Positions 31,569 through 43,656 of a stretch of 60,000 nucleotides of DNA are shown one piece after another. The notes beneath the pieces are model-generated. The model searched no databases, was not told the origin of the DNA, and worked only from the letters and a program-made list of their open reading frames with translations. The first letter of the stretch is position 1; the number at the start of each line of letters is the position of its first letter. The DNA is from Takakia lepidozioides (Eukaryota > Streptophyta > Takakiopsida > Takakiales > Takakiaceae). The translations under genes and the position numbers were made by a program. The stretch lies in the NCBI GenBank assembly GCA_030704615.1, contig CM060732.1, forward strand, positions 9,674,001 through 9,734,000. Direction: 5' to 3'.

Positions 31569-32514
31569 TATTATCTCAACCCTATAATAATCTTTTTTTT
31601 AAATAAAAATCACAATATAATGTACCGGAGAGTGAGGCCCAACGGTCGCTTCGTCTCTCTCGTATGGACTCTCTCAACCGATCGGCAGCTGGAGAAGGGC
31701 CTTCCTGGGGGTATATGGTGTCCAAACTTTACACACATGGTTTGTATGGTTTTCTATGATTTGGTTAAATCCATTTAAGCCTTTTTCGCTGATCTATTGT
31801 GACAACCTCGACATCCCATACGGATCATCCTATACCCACCCTGTTTCATTCATCATTTCGTGCGTGTTATCGCCGCCTCAGCCCTTAACTTCGCTTCCCC
31901 CCTCTCAGCTGCCGGCTGATATTAATGACGTTTAGAGCTGTCTCTTTCACTCCACTTGGAGCTACCTTTGAGCGCTGCATCCCCCCAGGCTCTCGCTACG
32001 AGGTAGTTAGTGGCCTTGTGTTCATCCTGGCTCCAGCTCCACTCGGCATCCCTGTTAATTTCCGTGCAGTAGAGCCAATACAGAGTCTGCATTGCCAGCT
32101 TAAATCTCCCTGTTTGTGTCAGGCTGGTTCTTCAATTTCTAGTCTAGCTCTCAGTTCTTAGTCCAGCTCTCTCAATTCCCTATCTGCTTTTCTCCTCTCT
32201 AGTTGAATTCAATTACAGTCGTTACTGTCTTTCTCAGAGTCTCCGATCCTTCCCCTGCACCTATCTCCGTGTTGCGTGCCCATGACTCCGAATACCATGC
32301 TCCATCGCTCCAAGTCCTCAGACTGGCCTCGTCGCCACTCGGGTCAATCAAGCAGGCACCCACCTAGTGGGTCCCAGCCCAGCTCAAGCCGGGGCCCACC
32401 AAGAAAGATCGGCTAGCACAAGGCCAAAGCAAATCCCGCCACCATCGACGGATCAGCCCCCGAAAGTCCACATCAGCGAGGCAAGGCCCCCAGGAGCAGT
32501 GTCTCTCCCCTCCA

Positions 32515-34212
32515 ATGCGAGAAGAAGATGAGTTCTTCATTGACCCCCTGGAGGAGCAGCGGGCAATGAGCAATGTCTTTCCCCTTATCAAGATGGATAT
32601 ATAGGACATGCACATCAGAATCCCAGGTCTGGAAAACTCTGGTGTTTTGCTGCACTTTCCTGGCAGAAAGGTTAAGAGATCCTATGTGAGGGACTGGGCG
32701 ATCCGTTACCTTGGGGGCCCGGGAGAGCTTAACCATCACTTCTGCATTGCCAAAGCCCGAGGATTCTTTTCAGTAATGTTTGAATCAGCTGCAGCGGTAG
32801 CCAAGGCTCTGCAATTCAACCCACATCAGAAGGGCTTTAACGTAAATATCTTTCCTTGGTCGTCTAAGCTGGGCAACAAAAACGACAAGTTATGGGGGCC
32901 TAGAATCGTTTCTATACCATTCATCCCAGATCAGTACCTGGCAAATCTGCCAGACATTGCCAATCATTTTGGAGAGTACTTGGGCTGTCTGGGGGTATTT
33001 GACCCCCTCATGAACACAGATGTCCTCAGGAAAATGCCATCATGGAAATCGGCCACCATCGCAACAAAAATGAATGAAAATGGCTGCCCCAAAATGGTGT
33101 TGATGATGCCTTATGAAGCAGTGCTGCCTGACTATGTGAGACTGCCAATTGACACTGAGGGAAACTACTTCACAATTCGGATGATTGAAGATGCATCTTA
33201 CTCAGCATGCTTTGGCTGTGGGAAGCATGGACACATTAAGGTCAATTGCCCTTTCAGTAAGAGAAAAAGGTCTCCAAATGTAGTGCCTACGGCTAACCCA
33301 CACGCCTCTTCTCAATTCCATCCTGCCTCTTTCTCTCCTACGCCCCCCCCCCCCCCCCCCTCTTCCAGCTAACCCCCCTTCCCCTTGCACTCTCTGTTGT
33401 CACCAACCCCATCTCTATCTGCTGATCTTCTGCAATTTAGTCCAGTACACATTGCCAAAAAATAAAAAGACCCCTTGGATCCTATGCATCTAGAGACTAG
33501 CTGCTCACTGACTGCCCCTCCTATCGCCCAGAAGTGTCCTCCCCTCGTCAATGCGCAGGCCTCCAATCTCCCTCCACCTCCCTCAGCTCCATTCTCCCCA
33601 GAGGCGGACCCCGCTATGAAGCTCTCTCCTTCAGCTATTGCAGGTAGTCCGGTGGTGGCCATTGTTCTAAAATCCATACAATCCTTCCAAGACCTTGTGT
33701 TGCCAGGCTGCTCAGCCTTGTCCACCAACGAGGCTCCCAAAGCCTCTTGTGTTACCCCCATTGTCTTCAAAATAGGCCCCCCAGCCTCAATCCTCATTAC
33801 ATCTGAAGATAGGCATGATCTGGTATCTCTGTGGATCACCAATCAAGATGTGTTAAGTTTTATTGAAAAGTGTCCCCCCAACAGCAGCCCTCAGTGCATG
33901 CTCATGGCTAAAATCCAGGATTTCTTTGCCAATCATCTACCGTGTTATCTCATTTCACCATCCTTGACTATCACTTGGGGGGCGTATGTGGAAGAACACC
34001 CATATTTAAACTGCAGGCCTAACACCCAAGTGTTGGCTTTGATGGAGGATGCAAACATCTACCACACCCCCCAGGCAAGTCTGGTGGATCAGGGAAGACT
34101 GTTTGGGGAAACCATGGGGCAAGCAGCCAACCCACATCAGGGCAAAGGATGTGGTATCAAATGCCTTTACCCTCCTCTCCAGGCTGTTGGACCAACGCAT
34201 GACGGATATTAA
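32515..34212 (+). pseudogene. LINE 1 ORF1 (DUF4283-like, CCHC knuckle)
   Basis: From ATG 32515 the frame reads EEDEFFIDPLEEQRA, meets TAG near 32602, then continues open to 33372. That part has GVLLHFPGRKV, YVRDWAIRYLGG, GFNVNIFPWSS, DYVRLPIDTEGNYF and a zinc knuckle CFGCGKHGHIKVNC (CX2CX4HX4C) followed by KRKR. A 19-base C run at about 33342-33360 precedes its stop. A second frame (33475-34212) carries the C-terminal part with FIEKCPPN and LTITWGAYVEE. ORF1 binds the element RNA. The same domain set is found at 56455-58070. Confidence 0.82.
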
Positions 34213-35011
34213 CCACCAAGACGAACTGCAGAGAACAAGAGATCACCTCAGAGGGATTCGTCCGCTTCCCTCTGAATCATCTTCCTCAAGTGGCTCCCTA
34301 GGGGTGCAGCCACTGGCAAGAGAAGAGAAGGCCCCACCCCGACAGGAGCCTCAGGGCCAAGTAAGCCAAATTAGGACCCATTCTGTAGATGACAATCGGA
34401 GTACAACCAATCTGCTCCCTTCCATCCAAGAAGTTCAAGCGGCAATCGGCTCTTTCTCCATATCTACGGCTTCCCCACACCCGGCCTCTCCGCCGAATGC
34501 CACCCACGAGGCAGGTTCTCCTCTCTCTAAGGTAAGCCCCCAGCCCCTGCCACTCTTTCTGTTCCAGGCTGACTCCAAGGATAGGAAGAGATGTTGGGTT
34601 CTATGTATTCGCCCATCTGCTGCTGCTAGGCAATCCGCCAGGAAAACCCTCCTGGCTATCAACCTGCCTGCAGGTACATCCCCCTCAGACCTCCCTTGCC
34701 TCTCTGACCTCTATCACCCTCCCATCCTTAGCACACGTAACTCAACCTTTTTGCAAAAAACTTCCCCCAAATCCCACTATTTTTGCCACACCCCCTCACC
34801 CAAATCAGATCCTCTCAAATTCCCAATTTGAGAATCCCAATTCCCAATTCCCACCTCATCATGGTTCAAATTTTGAGGAGACCTCCCTCACCTCCCAGCC
34901 CCTATATCTGGGTAAACAGCCTCCTCCCTTCTGATAAGCGGGTTAAATTCAATTGTCTAAGTCAGAGGCCATCAAATGAGATTGATCATCTCAGCCTTGC
35001 CTTCCACCCCC

Positions 35012-36731
35012 ATGTTGATTGACATGGCCTCTTGGAACATCAGGGGCCTTGGGGCGGATAGTACTTCCCCAAAGCACGCTAGCGTTAAGAGCCTTACCTT
35101 AAAAAAGAAGCAATTCTCTTCCTACAAGAACACAAACTTGATCTAGGGAAAATTGCTTCTCTCTCAGATAATCTCTGGCCACGGGCAAACTCCCTCTGGA
35201 AACCAACTTCCGAAGGTTCCAGAGGAGGCACCGCCATCTTGGTTTCCCCATCCCTCTTTCAATATATAGTCTCGGAAGGCTCATGGGTTCCAGGCAGAGT
35301 TCAGTACTGTGCCATAGACCTTCCAGCCAAAAGAGGCCGGCTAGGGTTAATTAATATTTATGCTCCAAACTCGCCAGCAGAGAGGGCACCGCTCTGGGAA
35401 TCCATAAATACCAATATGAATCTGGAACTTGACATAGATTTTTGGGTGTTGGCAGGGGACTTCAATATGGTTGAGTCTTCTATTGACAGGTGAGGTCTTG
35501 GACAGTTTAACCCAGACATGGCAGAGACACAACACTGGCACTCCCTCATCCTCAACCACAATCTGGTGGAAATAGAAGTGGCAAACCGGGGGCCTATGCC
35601 CCCCTATGGCCCAGTCTTCACTTGGTCAAACAATAGAGCTCTGATCTCGTGGATCTCCAAATGGCTAGATTGGACAGATTTTACGCCTCCTTGGACTGTA
35701 TCCAATGGTCCCGGAGGCTGCCCCAACAGCCCATCCACCCTGGTTTTGATCACGCCGTCATCGAGGCTTCATTGGATATTCCAAACACTCGCCTAAGGGG
35801 CAAGGGTCTTTACAAAATGAATGCCTCTCTGCTAAGATCCCAAAGTTCACACAAGGCCTGCGGACAACTTGGTCTCATGCTGGGACTGTCTCCCAAAACC
35901 CATCAGACAAGTTCATGGCCAAGATCAAAGCAGTGGGGGTAGAGAAATTGCATCAGTCAGTAGATAAGTAGAGAAATTGCAGCCACTAGAAAAAGGAGGG
36001 TAAGGGCACTCATCAAGTGCCTCTCACTCTGTCAGAGAAGAATGGAATCTCCTCGCTGTGATCAAGAAACTTTCGATACCTACCTGGAAGCAAAACAAAA
36101 TCTGCAATTCTTCCAAGACCTGCAGGAGCAGAAGCTTAAGCTGTCAGCAGGTGTAAACTGGTCATCCAAGGGTGAAAAAATATCCAAGTACTTCTTTGCA
36201 AAAACTAGGCTGAGAAAGGCAAGGAAGACAATATCTGAACTAGCTAACCGGGCCTCGGGGCAGTCATTCACAGACCCCAAACCCATGGACACGAAAATCG
36301 ACGCTTCGATAAAAGCAGATACAATAATTTCCACATGTCTATCAGATATTTTCTTCTTTTTTCATCCCTTTCTCTTTTTCGATTATTTTTTATCATTCGA
36401 ACGTGAGTACATTCATTGCCAGCTCCTTTTAGACCCTCTTTCAGAGTGACAGGCCTGTAGCAATAGCCACACTCAATGCTTGCCTGGCTCACTCCCCACT
36501 TCTCATTGCCCCGGCTGTGGCCGAGGTACTGGAAGGGCCTCTATCGGAAGAGGAGCTTGAACTGGCCCTATCCAAGCTGAAAGATGGGAAATGTCCAGGG
36601 ATCGATGGAGTCCCTGTGGAATTTTACAGAAAGCTTTGGCCTGACATCTCGTTAGATTTTTGGGCCATGGCCAACCACATTTCTCTCTTGTTCCCTGTGG
36701 CCTTCTGTTGTGACACCGGAGCAATTATATG
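35012..36731 (+). pseudogene. LINE 1 ORF2 (endonuclease and start of RT), broken
   Basis: It begins MASWNIRGLGAD (35024), the usual plant LINE endonuclease start. RGGTAILVSPSLF, RLGLINIYAPNSPAERAPLW and FWVLAGDFNMVESSIDR follow, then a TGA near 35491, and later PVFTWSNNRA. 36042-36340 has the linker with GEKISKYFFAKTRLRKARKT. 36450-36700 has EEELELALSKLKDGKCPGID and GVPVEFYRKLWP, the first RT motif. The catalytic FADD region is absent. A T-rich stretch at about 36345-36400 interrupts the linker. Confidence 0.82.
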
Positions 36732-36736
36732 ACGAG

Positions 36737-37460
36737 TTGGCTGTTTTAAGATATCTAGTACCAAGCAGCAAAGTGGGGAAGCTCTGTTTTTTGACCAAAC
36801 AGTGTCTTTTATTGTAAACCTTGGAAAGCCTGGATTCTGTTACGAGCAGGCTGTTTTAGGACATTTGGTGCCATGCAAAATTGTAGGGTGGCTCTTCTTC
36901 GACCAGATAATGTCTTTGGTTACAAGCCCCTGGATGCTTGGCTTTTTTAATGGACAATGTCCATGGTGGTAAGCACTTGCTGGCTGTTAAGAAGTTGATT
37001 CAGGCCTTGTGTTCATGTTGCCTTAGGATAAATATGTCGTGGCAGCTTACTAGCCTGTTGGAATGAACAATTCAGACCCTGTGATACTACTCTATGATGG
37101 TAAACTGATTAGAAAAATATCAGCAGTTTTAATATGGTGTTTGTGTTACCAAAACAGACTGGAATTCGTTTTCCAGCGTGCAATGTAGACATTGGTGGTA
37201 ATTGTAGCAATCTGAATACTTGCTTGCTATTCAACACCTTGTTAATGCATTTATACACTAGCCCCAGACCTAAACCAGGTCGTGGGACAAAAAACAAGGT
37301 ATCTGGTTATACCCTAGTGTGTAATTTGCTTAGAAAATGTCTGCAGCTCTGATATGGTGAAGGTGTTAAACAAAACAAAGCTGGAACTTATTTTCCAGGC
37401 TTTCAATGTGATCAAGGGTGGCAATTTTGGCAAGCTGAACACTTATTCTTGCTATGCACA
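36737..37460 (+). repeat. Two diverged direct duplications
   Basis: About 36737-36835 and 36842-36950 align (GGCTGTTTTAAGATATCTAGT against GGCTGTTTTAGGACATTTGG; TGTCTTTTATTGTAAACC against TGTCTTTGGTTACAAGCC), about 105 bp apart. About 37100-37240 and 37325-37450 also align (GGAATTCGTTTTCCAG against GGAACTTATTTTCCAG; GGTGGTAATTGTAGCAA against GGTGGCAATTTTGGCAA), about 215 bp apart. No coding frame spans them. Confidence 0.65.
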
Positions 37461-38215
37461 GTTGTAAATATTCCATATGAAACATACCCAAACATGTGAC
37501 ACTTGTTTGGGTCCCTGTTTTGCTGAATATAAAGCTGATTTTATATAGGGGGGGTTGTTATGTAATCCCACCCCCCACCCATTCATTTCATTTACTTTGA
37601 AATCAGATGTATGCCTTTTTAAGACTGGTTTTTGAATGAAGGATGATTGATAATGCCTTGTTATGAGGCTGATTTGTCGTTAATTTGACAAAGACCTTGT
37701 TTGGTCTTGTCCATGTCCCGACAAGACATAGTATCTTCCCTCTCTTCTTTAGACCAGTGTACTTAGTGGTGTCTGTACACATTATCAATCACTCTCCCTT
37801 CTTTTTCCAGATCTGTATATGGCATACTAACACCTTTTTATGGCCATAAGAGATGGGGATCTAGCACATTCTTGAGTGGAGTGACACTTGATGAACTAAC
37901 ACCTGTTGGTTTTTGGCAGATGGTCAAAGCCATGGGATATCAGCCACCTCTTCCGCCATGAACATGGTGGGAAGCAAGAAACTCCTTCCTAAGGTATCAT
38001 CTTCTCCAACAAAAATATATTGGATGATTGGGCATGGAAAATAAGGCATACTTGATGATACCTAAGATAAACATTGAGCATCTAAAGGACGTCTGAACGC
38101 TGGCACTTTGAGCTAGGCCCTGGTAAGACAACGTGCTGGAGTATGTGTGTACACCTTATACATGATCCGGTCAATGCACATTGCTCTCGTTTGCTGGTCT
38201 CCTGTAGCCAATGCC
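37461..38215. other. No gene recognised
   Basis: AT-rich sequence with a short G/C island (GGGGGGGTTGTTATGTAATCC, about 37550). An exon-like segment around 37919-37995 (GGCAG|ATGGTCAAAGCC up to CCTAAG|GTATC) has splice-like borders but no recognisable protein. The ATGCC just before 38216 may be one target-site copy of the LTR element. Confidence 0.3.
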
Positions 38216-39260
38216 TGTCGCGCGGCTTTTACTCACCCATCCCTTCGCTATCCGAGGCGGAAACTCCAAGATAGAAGAGTTGGAAATCTCTAAGTACTCA
38301 GCCCGCGCAGAACAATCAGTCATGACCTACAGCTAGTGTATCATGGGGGTGTTTCCTATTTGTTTCCCTTTTCGCATTCATCTTAGCTACCTTACCATTG
38401 ATAATTACGTATTAGTTTCCTTCACTCCTCCATTCAATCCACAGCTTCACTCAGATCTCTCTACACAGTGTGATTGTATCGTATAAATATCAGATTATGA
38501 TTTATCAGGTATCAGGCCGAAGCCATTGTATCTCTATTCTCCTCTACAATATCCCTACGGCTTTGCATCTAACAAGCATCTACTAATCCTCCTTCATCGT
38601 GCTCTCCGATCTCCGCTTCCGCCTGACTCCCAAGTCCTCCCCGAATAATGATCTCATCATAATCCCCGTTCTTCCCTTTATCCTCCTATCCGCGGTTCTA
38701 ACCGTTTCCCTCTCTAACCGTCGTATGTGAACTAACATGTTCCCTTCTCTGGTGTTGTTCCCCACAGTCGTTCCCTGTCCTACTCTTCGTTCCCTATTAT
38801 CGTGACAGCTGTGTCAAGCGGTGACTGGCTGTGTTTGGCTGTGTCGGGCTGTGACTGGCTGTGTGGCTATGCCGGGCTGTGACTGGCTGTGTGGGCTGTG
38901 TCTGCTGTGACGACTGTGACGGGCTGTGTGGGCTGTGTGGGCTGTGACGGCTGTGACGGGCTGTGTTGGCTGTGACGGCTGTGTGGGCTGTGTGGGCTGT
39001 GACGGCTGTGTCGGGCTGTGTGGGCTGTGTCGGCTGTGTGGGCTGTGACGGCTGTGACGGGCTGTGTTGGCTGTGACGGCTGTGTGGGCTGTGTGGGCTG
39101 TGACGGCTGTGACTGCTGTGTGGGCTGTGTGGGTTGTGTAACCCCCTTCTACAGTGCTCTGCTGTCACCCCTAAGGTTCCTGTTTGTCTCAGTCTGTGCA
39201 AAAATTAAGGGTACCCTACAGATCCGTATAAGTGTCTAAGTCCCCTACAGTCCTCTAACA
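38216..39260 (-). repeat. 3' LTR of copy B
   Basis: In plus orientation it begins TGTCGCGCGGC and ends CCTCTAACA, the inverse of TG..CA in element sense. Length is about 1045 bp against 1016 bp in copy A, the difference lying mainly in the tandem array. Similarity to copy A spans the whole unit and stops at both ends. Confidence 0.78.
38812..39135 (-). repeat. GGCTGTG tandem array inside the LTR of copy B
   Basis: Units GGCTGTGTG, GGCTGTGAC and GGCTGTGAC(G)GGCTGTGTT repeat for about 320 bp. This is the complement of the CACAGCC array of copy A, with a different number and order of units. Frames on both strands are artefacts of the repeat. Confidence 0.85.
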
Positions 39261-39298
39261 TTACCCCTTCCCCCCTCAAAAAGCCGTGTCCTCACGGT

Positions 39299-42200
39299 TT
39301 ACTGTTTTCGAGTAGCAAACCTTTGTGAGTGATCACTTTGACGTTGAGAGTTTCGTGGTGGGCTGTGTGTACGAGCCCGAGGTCTGTCTCTGGTTGATGG
39401 AGATGGTTGATTACTACCTGGATAAGTGAGGCCTTCTGGAGGCTGATATCGAGGTAATCTTTCCGGCAGAGGAGATCCCCTTTGTTTCTTCGCTTCCATC
39501 TGAATTGTATAGTCTTCTCCCATGTCAAAAGAATTTTGTGAAGAACCAGTTGTATCAGAATCGTCATCGCCTCTTAGGTGTTTTAATTTTCGAACTTTTT
39601 GTGGAATCATCTGGGGCATACAATGCTGTCCTACCATGTCTGGAAGTTTGCATTTTACAACCTGGTGCAACCGTTGAACAGCAAAATTGGTGTAGACACT
39701 GAGCTCCTTGTCTGTCCAAATGAGTGGGGTACCAATTACTGGTGCCGCGTGCAAGTATTTCCATGCGATATGTCCCTTATAGAAAATGTCATCAAGTCCG
39801 AATTTCTGTGTTGACAAATTGTTGCAGGCTGCTTGAAACCATGAACGAATTTGAGAATCCTTCTGTATCATAACTTTTGGGTCATATAGGTACATATGAG
39901 GTGGCACCGAAGGTAATACCCAATGATCTCCACTGGAGTAACTTTGAAAGCGTGCTTGCATCTTTTGTTGCTCAATGTGGTAACGTATCAGAAAACAAGC
40001 AGCGTAGTATAGCCCGCACCCCATGACAATACTTGCTATCTCCTTGGTCTTGGTATAAATGAGTCCATGTACAACCTGGAAAGCAACCAATTCCCTCAAC
40101 ATGTACCTGCCTCGTGCCAGTATTGTGCAAAGTGATGATCTTCAATATGTCGATTGTTGGAAGAACTTTAGTCCTGGTTGCCACTGGCAGCCAAATACGC
40201 ATGATTTGGTAGTAATGTGCGAATGACTGCGGAGGACTAAATTCTTTCCAAGCCAAATCCAACATGATGGAATTTGGTTGAAGGGCATAATCATAGCCCT
40301 ACTGTACTCCCTGGCAGCTGGAGTTTTAGGTGGGTTAAAAGCTGCATTGCCCCATACCTCCGGCTGTGGTGGCTGTGGTGTGGTTGTAGTAACCACAGGT
40401 TCAGCTACTGGTACACTGACCTGTTGTGGTGGTGGTGGTACTGGTTCCTGTACCATTGGCATCTCCTGCACCTCCTGTGAAGACTGAAAAGCCAGAGTTC
40501 TGGCTTGCAAATAAAAGCCATTAGCTGTTCCGAGGGATATAGACTCTTTGGTCGATGTTTGAAGTGAGGTCTTCCACTTGAGTCTGGAGTCCGTCTACAT
40601 CCTCTTGTAACTCTGCTATCCTACTATAGACATTGTCTATAGTAGTTGTGGCAATGTTCTGCACCTGCAGTCTAAGCTCATTCATCTCGCTTTGGGTGAG
40701 CTTCCGTGGGCTTTGCCCTCTACTGCCCTTGTGCTAACCAGACCTGCATAAGGCTGTTATCCACCAAGCTGCTTGTGGTTCCCCTGAGAGTTTGCTCCTC
40801 TCTTAGCTTATACAATTCCAACTGCTGTTGTAAATCCTTCATGCGCTTCGCCTGTGGCTCAACCAATTGCGCATAGGCAGCAAGTAGATTATTGGCTTCT
40901 TTCGAAGCCTTGTTACTGACCGCGATTTCATTTCTATTGGCCACGATGGTTTGTTGCAACTCCACGATGTATTTCTCTTCTCAGCTTCCATCTGCCTGTA
41001 TTGCTTGAAAGTATCTTCATTGCGACAGATTGTATTCTTCATATCGACAATGAGCTTCATGTGCTCCACATTCTCTTCTTCTGCCTTCGTACATTTTTCC
41101 GCTTGACTGTTTATTTCTTTTGTTGATTGGTCAAGCATAGTTGTAAATGTAGCATTGTATTCCATCCTGTTATGCACTCTTGCAACTCCGTATGTAGTGC
41201 ATTCAGTTCTTGCAACTTGCTTTCATGCTGCACCTGCATTTGGTATAGCTGTTGCTTATGTGCTTCGTGCAACTGGTCTTGCGCGAGGCCTGCCTCAATC
41301 AATTGTTGCTTGGCCAATTGCAAAGCCATTTCTGTATTGGCCAAGTCCTGCTTCATCTTGAGAGTGACCTCTTCATCGACCTTGTTTGCACACTCAGTGG
41401 CAAGTCGAGCCTCAAACTCCTTCCTGAGTTCTTCTTTCAAGGCTGTCAATTGGGTAATTGGAACATGGGTTTTGACATAAGTCCCCAACAAATTAAGTGT
41501 CCTGCCTATGGAACTCATCAGCATTTCCTGTTGAGGGTCATCATGGTGAGGTTGCTGCTGTTCCTCCCGATCTTCAACAGTATGATGTCTCACTAACCAT
41601 TCAGACCATTGTCCCACCGGATTTTCTTCCTGAACTACTTCATTCATGACCGGTGCTACAGTGTCATGGCCTTCTGCCTGTGGTACCTCCAACACAGGTG
41701 TGTGCATTATATGCACCTCAGGATTTCCTTTGGGCAACTGTTGCACCTCTGGGATTTCTGTCTCCTTACCAGACCAGAATATTCATAGAGAAGGTCCCCT
41801 TTCTCTATTTCTGCCACTATCTGCTCTGTAGTTGGAATATCTATCCCTTCACTTTCCAAATCAATTATTTCGGTTTGAGCTGCATGGATAACTTGTGACC
41901 TTGTGACAAGTCGTTCAAGTGGCTGTGTTGTTGTGTGATGCAGAAGTAACTTCTTCCTCCCTCTCTGAAGGTCCTGCTTCCAGTAATAACATTCTTTTGT
42001 GCTGCTGTGCCCCTTCCTGGTTATGAGCTTGGGAAACATTATCATGCGGAATCCGTGAAGCCAGTGGATTCGCCACTACAGTCTTTCCCCTTCTCTGCCT
42101 CTTAGTCTCTGGTTGTGCTGCTAGTCCACCCTCACTGTGTGAAGAGCCTTGCTCTTCCATTGCAGTTGTTTCTGGCTCAAACACTCCCATTTCCTTCCTT

Positions 42201-43325
42201 TCTTGTGCATTAAGTATGCCCGAACTAAGGATTATTTGAGCAATGATTGGGCCAGACACTATGATAGGAGATTTTGCGGTAGTACTTGTAATCTTTTCAT
42301 CTCCTCTACCAGTGCATTGTACATTATGTCCCCATAGTACCTCTTGTCCCTTCAAGCCTTTGAGGATTTCCTCTGTGAAGGATTTGCTCAAATATTGTTG
42401 GTTCTGTTTCAGGGCAATCAGAACGTTCAATACTTGGCTTATGTCTTTTAACCCTGGGTACACAGCTTTGGTACAAAGCATACCCTGAGTTTTAAAGAAA
42501 CTCCCTTCTTGGAATAAATCCCCTATTTGCAGTCTTTCCCTGTGTTCTTCCACATACACATGACCTGCTGGCAATTGAAACAATTGCTGGAGGTATAGGG
42601 AGTAATCATTAATTCAACTCCCTTCACCGTTGTTGTTCCTGTCTTTGGCTCAAAGTTCTGCAAAAATTGTAACATGTACTGTCTATGGTGTAGTGTCCAA
42701 TCCTTGCTTTGCAATCCTTCCAATCTCAGCTCCTTCAGTATCTTTATCGCCTGTGGGGTAGCCATCGTTTGTTTCTGCAGAATGGTGGTGCTCTTCACCC
42801 TGATTTCCTCCATTCCTCTCACTCTCTTCATCTTAGACTCACCGAACTGCTTTGGCTGTAACAACTGCAGGATGCCTGTAGTGCACAAAGCAGAAACGTA
42901 TGGTTGCCGCAGAGAAGCTATGGGTAACTTCTTGTAAGCCTGCGGGCTTGCAAGCATTGTTCAAGAGAAAAGCTCTGCTCTTTCGTTTCGTGTCTCTGCC
43001 ACTGCGTAAGTAATATTGCGAGCGTAATGTCTGTTAGTTCCTCCATAGTTTCCAAGTTATAGCATTTATGGCCTGTCCTGTCGAGACGCCCGTTACTCTG
43101 AACGACGCCGCCTCTTGCGCTCAATTTCCCTCCATTTTCTTGATCATTTTTCTGGTTTTCTATTGGCTGTGGCCGCTGTGACTGGATTTTAACTTTTATC
43201 TTCTTTAGTGGACTTTCCCTGTTGGATAGTCCACTAGGATCACACATGCGACATGAATTCGCTTTCTGTACTTGCCGTTCGTTCTGTTCCCTTTTTCCGT
43301 AATCATTAATGGGTCCGCCTTTCAT
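39299..43325 (-). pseudogene. Large coiled-coil element protein, copy B, frame-broken
   Basis: Pieces in order from 43325 downward: MKGGPINDYGKREQNERQ and HKCYNLETMEELTDITLAI (only in this copy); the MKRVRGMEEIRVKSTTILQK segment; RLQIGDLFQEGSFF; the coiled coil (about 40840-41450); the PPPPQQVSVP hinge; the C-terminal domain ending in a Ser/Pro/Arg tail at 39299. It is broken by small indels (for example a missing C near 42600, and a shift near 40130) at sites different from those in copy A. Identity with copy A is high throughout. Together the copies imply an ancestral protein of roughly 1400 residues in one frame. Function unknown. Confidence 0.75.
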
Positions 43326-43656
43326 CCTTTTGACGGCCGTCTGTCCCTTTCTTTTTACACCTGTCCTTGCACTTCATTCTCTGCTGTGTGTCGCACCCTG
43401 ACCTCCACGTGTCTATTTTTAAATTAATTCCGTTTTTCTTCCTTCAGCCATTTTACTGAAGTTTATGTGTCCACTTTCACTGATTCTATGGATCGTGTAA
43501 CTAGTAGGCTGTCTTGAGCTGTGATAGGCTGTGTTGCACTGTGGTAAGCTGTGATAGGCTGTGACACGCTGCGGTAGGTGTGATAGGCTGTGTCACGCCT
43601 TGTGGTTGTAGTTGGCTGTGTCACGTCGTGACGGCTGTGATAGGCTGTGTCACTCG

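Larger units (their letters stand above)
29642..31870. other. Mostly non-coding; one coding-like fragment
   Basis: 29940-30030 has two copies of a TGATGACCAGC(C/A)A motif about 60 bp apart. 30690-30950 (+) reads in one frame as DQDWQIKVGLDNFFLAVDWK, RADNLEVVRLINSYNDDLKT, then a stop, then GQPVTLIEGYIADPEKSL. This looks like a retroelement-derived protein fragment I cannot name. 30960-31110 is very AT-rich. Confidence 0.4.
31925..36731 (+). mobile_element. LINE (non-LTR retrotransposon) 1, cut off inside RT
   Basis: A pyrimidine-rich leader is followed by ORF1 with a DUF4283-like region and CCHC knuckle, then ORF2 with apurinic-type endonuclease and the start of reverse transcriptase. This is the layout of plant L1-type LINEs. 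The left border is not seen sharply. RT ends at about 36731, shortly after its first motifs, and no 3' UTR or poly-A follows. A 3' loss is unusual for LINEs, which are normally 5'-truncated, so later deletion or rearrangement is likely. Stops and frameshifts occur in both ORFs. Confidence 0.85.
38216..43656 (-). mobile_element. Pol-less LTR element, copy B (inverted), runs into assembly gap
   Basis: This is the inverted counterpart of the element at 5984-10661: 3' LTR 38216-39260, polypurine tract 39261-39277, then the large ORF from 39299 upward in broken frames. Unlike copy A it keeps about 700 bp upstream of the shared start. That adds more ORF (42918-43325) and a leader with a second tandem CACAGCC/CACGCC-type tract (43500-43656) that enters the N gap. 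No pol domain is seen in the added part. The 5' LTR, primer-binding site and outer target-site copy are not visible and may lie in the gap. Confidence 0.82.
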
